Below, in pieces: positions 59,900 to 64,000 of a stretch of 64,000 nucleotides of DNA. The DNA comes from Xiphophorus maculatus (taxonomy: Eukaryota; Chordata; Actinopteri; Cyprinodontiformes; Poeciliidae). Below the pieces are notes generated by a model. The model did no database searches and was not told the DNA's origin. It was given only the letters and a program-made list of their open reading frames with translations. The number at the start of each line of letters is the position of its first letter. Within the stretch, counting starts at the first letter, position 1. A program made the translations under genes and the position numbers. The DNA lies in assembly GCF_002775205.1 (NCBI RefSeq), contig NC_036444.1, positions 4,692,501-4,756,500 of the forward strand. Reading direction: 5' to 3'.

Positions 59900-60599
59900 G
59901 TCTGATCAGTAGTCTCAAATTTTTTACGAATGTGGGATTTTCTCAGACATGCCGGATAATCTGTGGACCTAATCCAGATTGACACATGTTTGTCTGTTCA
60001 GTTCTTGGGCTTCATTCCAGAAGAATAACCTGAAATCAAGTGAGATTTTAGGTTGCTTATGCTATTAAAGGTGCTTTAATTTATTTTCACTTAACATCCA
60101 CTATAATCTAGTCAAAGTGTGAAAAGAAGCTGTTTTGTGTGCAGAATTTAATTAAATGACTAAATTATCCTGCAAATACAAAACTTTAAGGAAATAGATG
60201 TCTCATTAATTTGATTACATTTTTCCCATTAAGCAGAACAGAAGGCGCTTTTTTTTTTTACTTTGATACACCGCCCCAACGGATGGGCGGGTAGTAGAAA
60301 ACAAACGCCTACGGAAGCCCGCGCAGTCATACTATTCCGATAAACATGGGCAAGGGTTAAACAGACGCCATGGATTAGATTTATACGCTTTTTAAGACTA
60401 ACTACATTTCAAAAAATATCTAAAAATGAACGAGTTTAATGCTGACAGGTGTTGGTTTTACTTTATTCCGCCTGAAGATTCTCTAACCCGCCCCGCTTTC
60501 GCTAGTTTCGTTAACTAGTCGCTGATGCTTCTTCGTGCGGAGTATTAGTAGTTAAACCAGTCAAACAACTTCTGTTGTGTCCATTTTAACCGGGGGAAG
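59900..60599. other. Spacer and promoter region of fcsk
   Basis: The first half is AT-rich without features. The part from about 60270 is GC-richer (CCGCCCCAACGG, AACCCGCCCCGC) and probably holds the fcsk promoter. No TATA box is obvious. Confidence 0.45.
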
Positions 60600-63500
60600 A
60601 TGTCGCAGAACGGCGACTTTCCGTGGACGGTGGTCGTCCTCACCTGCCAACACAAAGACAGCGTGTACGCTTTCCAGAGAGGTTAGAAGCATCTGTTCAA
60701 TTTACGATCTAAAAGAAATCTTACTGTGCAGTTGCATCAGTCGGCCTGAGGGTGTCGCTGATGTACGGAATGAATTACAGTGAGAAGAATCTGCTTTATT
60801 CAAGAAATTTGACTTGGGTTCCACTTCGCTTTCAATGAAGCCATTTTAAATCTGACTATATGTAAAAATATATATTATTTTGTTAATCGTAACGATGTGA
60901 TGGTTTTACAAAAGACAAAGACGAGATTAAATTAGTGCCAAGGGTGAAACTAGAGCGTCACTCTAGTTTTAGGTATTTTTTTAGTTAGTTATGAAGTTAT
61001 TGAATTAAAATAGTAAGAAAAATAAGATAACTTTTTTTTTACAACTTTAACTGTGATTAACTACAGCGAGTTTTTATTTATACAGTCAACAAATATAATC
61101 CCAATTTTTGGATTAATTGGTTAATGTTTGTTCAATGGGAGATTTTTTTATGTACAGAATTTAAGCCAGGTGAAGCTAAGACTGGGTAGAACATATGAAG
61201 GCTTTCTTAATCTTAAAGGCAAAATGTATATTTTTTTATACAGTTTTGACTAAATTACTGCTCTAAAAATGTTTTTTTCTTACTGGACAATGCCATTTTT
61301 TAGTCTGTACTCCAGTTAACGATTAATCGGCTATTAAATTAGTTGTTGATTACTTCAATAATCACGTTAAACTGATTAACTTTTTCAGCGCTAATACAAA
61401 GTAAAATGATAAAGCAGATGCATTAACTAATTCACAGTATCCAGAGGGTTTCCAATATTTTGTGCTCTTGTGTGTGAAGAGTTGGAGTTGCGGCAGAAAC
61501 GCGGCACCTTAGCTGGGGATGCGTTGCTTCTGACCGTGAGGGACCGCCAGGAGCCGCTGGGCAGCGGAGGGGCGACGCTGAACGCCTTGCTGGTCGCTGC
61601 TGAACACCTGAGCAGCAGAGCTGGATACACGGTGAGTCACAGCTAGCTTAGCTTCGTAGACAGTCCCAACTCTCGACTATTTAGAAACAATGGCTAACGT
61701 TTGCCTGTGACGCGTGTAACGCGCCAGTTCGATGTTAGCTTACCGGAAATTGCCGACTTTGTAAATAAATAGCCACTCCCCACTGTAGATAGAGAACTGC
61801 TAAGCTAGGACAAGATGACAGTTAATGTTAAGTCAATATTTGGAAGTTTGGCCACCACGGACTGAGCGGCTTTGTTCACTTCTCCGCTGCTATTGTTAAA
61901 ACTACAGAGACTACAATTCTAACGCGCCGCAGGAAATCGACGTCATCGTTACGACTTCTTCTGCTCACTGATTGGTCCAGTAGAAATTATACCGGAGAAA
62001 TATATTTCAATGGAAGAAAACCGAGACGGGGCGACGAAAAAAGGAGGGATCGATTTCCGCCCCCCCAAAAAAAACTCAGAAATTTTGAGATTAGTCTCAG
62101 ACGTTTTGTGGAAAAAACAAGAAGATTTCTGAGCTCCAAAAGTTGAAATGGCTACAAAATTTTCTTTGTAGAAGATTAATCTAAACATTTTCCCATCAAA
62201 AAAACATGGACATTTCCGAATTTTAAAAGTAAAAATGTTTTAGGAAAAACTAAAAAATAATTTTAGATTAAAAGTCGAAAATTTTTCACTCTTCTAACTC
62301 CGAAATTTCCAAGTTTTCTTTGGAGAAAATGTATGAGTGTATGCTGTCCTTTTTTTGTTATCTACAATGACCCTCTAAGCAGTCATAATGGCCATGTATA
62401 AAATCAGAAGTAAAAACATTACTCTTAAAACAATGTCAAATGTATTATTTTAGCATAAAATAAGCACAAAAATTCAAATATATTTCATGTATTATAAGTG
62501 TACATAAAGTTGTTCCATTTTAGCACATTAAAGTAAAAGAAATACACTTTGAATTTAATTTTAAAAGTATTTAAATTCAGCTAAAGTACAAAAAAATCAG
62601 CTAAAGTACAAAATAAATTGTTTCAAAATGCGTTTTACTATAATATCTCAAATATATTTAGTATATTAGATTTTAGAAAACTTAAGTGTAAATATTTTTC
62701 ACATGGGCAGGCAAGCCAGGAGGTAAAAAGTTAAACTGTTTCATGTTATTGGAGCTAATCTGCCTCCTTTATTCTTTGTTTGTTTCCAGGTGGTGACCGC
62801 CGACGTCCTGGATGACGCTCACATCCTCATCCTGCACACAGTGAGTCCAGAACTGAGTTTGGTTCTGTTCTGGTGTTTCCTTGCTGTAGATTTTAATTTT
62901 TTTCCTCTCCCAGGGTCGGGATTTTCCCTGGAGCTCCTGTAGCCGAGCCTTCTGTTGGCTTCCCGAAGAGAAACCCGGGCAGAAAGTCCAGGCGCCGGTT
63001 TGTGTTCTGGATCTGCTGCTGGACCGGCTCAGCACCCAGGTCTGCTCAGTGAAACAGAAGAATCAGAAGCAGACTGGTACTGCAGAGTTCTGTTCCATCA
63101 TTCATCTGTTTGGCTTTCAGATCTGTCCGGGTTCTCCTCCTGGAGTTTGGGTCTGCAGCACCGACATGATCCTCTCCGTCCCGACACACTGTGGTGAGTT
63201 TGTCTTCACTGACGCTGCAGAATCTGGTTCTGATCCAGATTAGGCCTGTCACAATAATGAATTTTGCTAAACAATAAATTGTCCCAGAAATTATTGCAAC
63301 ATATTGTTGTTTTGAGACCATTTTCAGGTAATATAACAGTAATAGCATAATAATAATAACACTTTCTCAAAGATCAGTAAGCTTTAAATTCCAATCAACA
63401 TTTATCACTGGAACTGGAAAACATTTTAAATATCCAAAATAGATAAACGAAACAACAGAAACAACAAGTAATATAAATTATGACGTCTCTGTAAACAAAA

Positions 63501-64000
63501 TTGTCCTTCAAGTAAAGAGCTAGTTGAGACTGAAGCACCAGACTAAACACTTTGATCATCCAGTTTAAAAAAAAGAAAAATAATTAATCATGCAAATTAA
63601 AATTATTACATTTGTTTTAACTTATCATGCGATTAATTGATTTATTGGTTATTGTAACAGACCTTGGCTGGATCAGGAAAAAGTCACAGTTTATCATTTG
63701 TTCAGTTGCATCAGTCACCAGTTTTCTGATCGTTAAATGATTTTGTGATCAGTTTTATCCTGGGAAGGGTTCTCTGGAGTTCGGGTTCTGGCGGTACCGG
63801 GCGATGTCTCGTACGCAGCCGATCATGGAGTCTACCTGAGCGACTCGCAGGTGCCCACCATGTGGAAACCTTCTGTGTGATTTCTCTGGCTGCTGGGGTC
63901 AGCTGATGATGTCAGGGGTCGTTGTCTCCAGGGTCGGGTCCGCGACATCATCTACAGAGGAACCAGGGAGGAGATCCAACGAGCCCTGATGCCTGATGGG
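60600..64000 (+). CDS. fcsk: L-fucose kinase, N-terminal part (runs off the window)
   Basis: Seven exons are present, 60600-60681, 61480-61631, 62790-62840, 62914-63039, 63121-63193, 63753-63850 and 63932 to the edge, 217 codons in frame. The protein would be about 1,080 residues in full. Fucokinase phosphorylates free L-fucose in the GDP-fucose salvage pathway. Matching landmarks are [76 protein letters not shown] and [19 protein letters not shown]. This is the GDP-fucose pyrophosphorylase-like N-terminal domain; the kinase (GHMP) part lies beyond the window. The ATG is preceded by CGGGGGAAG, and no in-frame alternative fits better. Exon 4 uses a GTCTGC donor. Introns 2 and 5 contain interspersed repeats. 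Confidence 0.94.
61150..61390. repeat. GATTAATC-family element in fcsk intron 1
   Basis: It contains AGGCAAAATGTATATTTTTT, ACAGTTTTGACTAAATTACT, CCAGTTAACGATTAATCGG and a decayed right end near 61385, in the family order. Confidence 0.6.
63242..63663. repeat. AGGCCTGTCACAATAA-ended MITE in fcsk intron 5 (copy 2)
   Basis: The left end AGGCCTGTCACAATAA and right end TTATTGTAACAGACCT are inverted repeats with two mismatches over 16 bases. The interior shares the motif order of 22790-23270. Confidence 0.75.

Overview
The window is a piece of a ray-finned (teleost) fish nuclear genome. It holds compact vertebrate genes with many short GT-AG introns, AT-rich spacers, tRNA-derived SINEs, many short terminal-inverted-repeat elements and LINE fragments of types common in fish. 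The species cannot be read from the sequence. I see no prokaryotic or viral features. All gene models below were built by eye from reading frame, splice sites and recalled vertebrate family members; no alignment was run.

Layout, left to right: cartpt (+, 1616-4889, 3 coding exons); rps17 (-, 5918-9885, 5 coding exons) with two H/ACA-type snoRNA candidates in its last two introns; a repeat-rich spacer with a possible small secreted-peptide frame (-, 11207-11422); an endophilin-A gene closest to sh3gl3 (-, 12652-20118, 10 coding exons); commd9 (+, 21355-25739, 6 exons), head to head with the endophilin; a spacer with an unusual array of AT-rich palindromes; sycp3 (+, 28141-33016, 8 coding exons); an unnamed RING-H2 ubiquitin ligase gene with SUMO-interaction-like motifs (+, 35181-42836, 10 coding exons); etfrf1 (-, 43030-44134), tail to tail with the RING gene; nedd1 (-, 45574-55285, 16 coding exons), carrying a tandem exon duplication and an old LINE fragment in one intron; pclaf (+, 56855-59718, 4 exons), head to head with nedd1; and the first seven exons of fcsk (+, 60600 to the window edge).

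The genes do not form one pathway. Two neighbouring pairs have related jobs. nedd1 (gamma-tubulin recruitment) and pclaf (PCNA-bound replication factor) are both proliferation genes and diverge from a shared region of about 1.5 kb. sycp3 (meiotic chromosome axis) has an E2F6-like element upstream. The rps17/sh3gl3 neighbourhood resembles human 15q25 from memory.

The observations most worth a second look are the paired intronic snoRNAs in rps17 with compensatory stem changes, the duplicated LDIFSP exons of nedd1, the candidate SUMO-targeted RING ligase, the palindrome array near 26.1 kb, a four-copy 27-bp repeat of RFX-like motifs, and the divergent endophilin.
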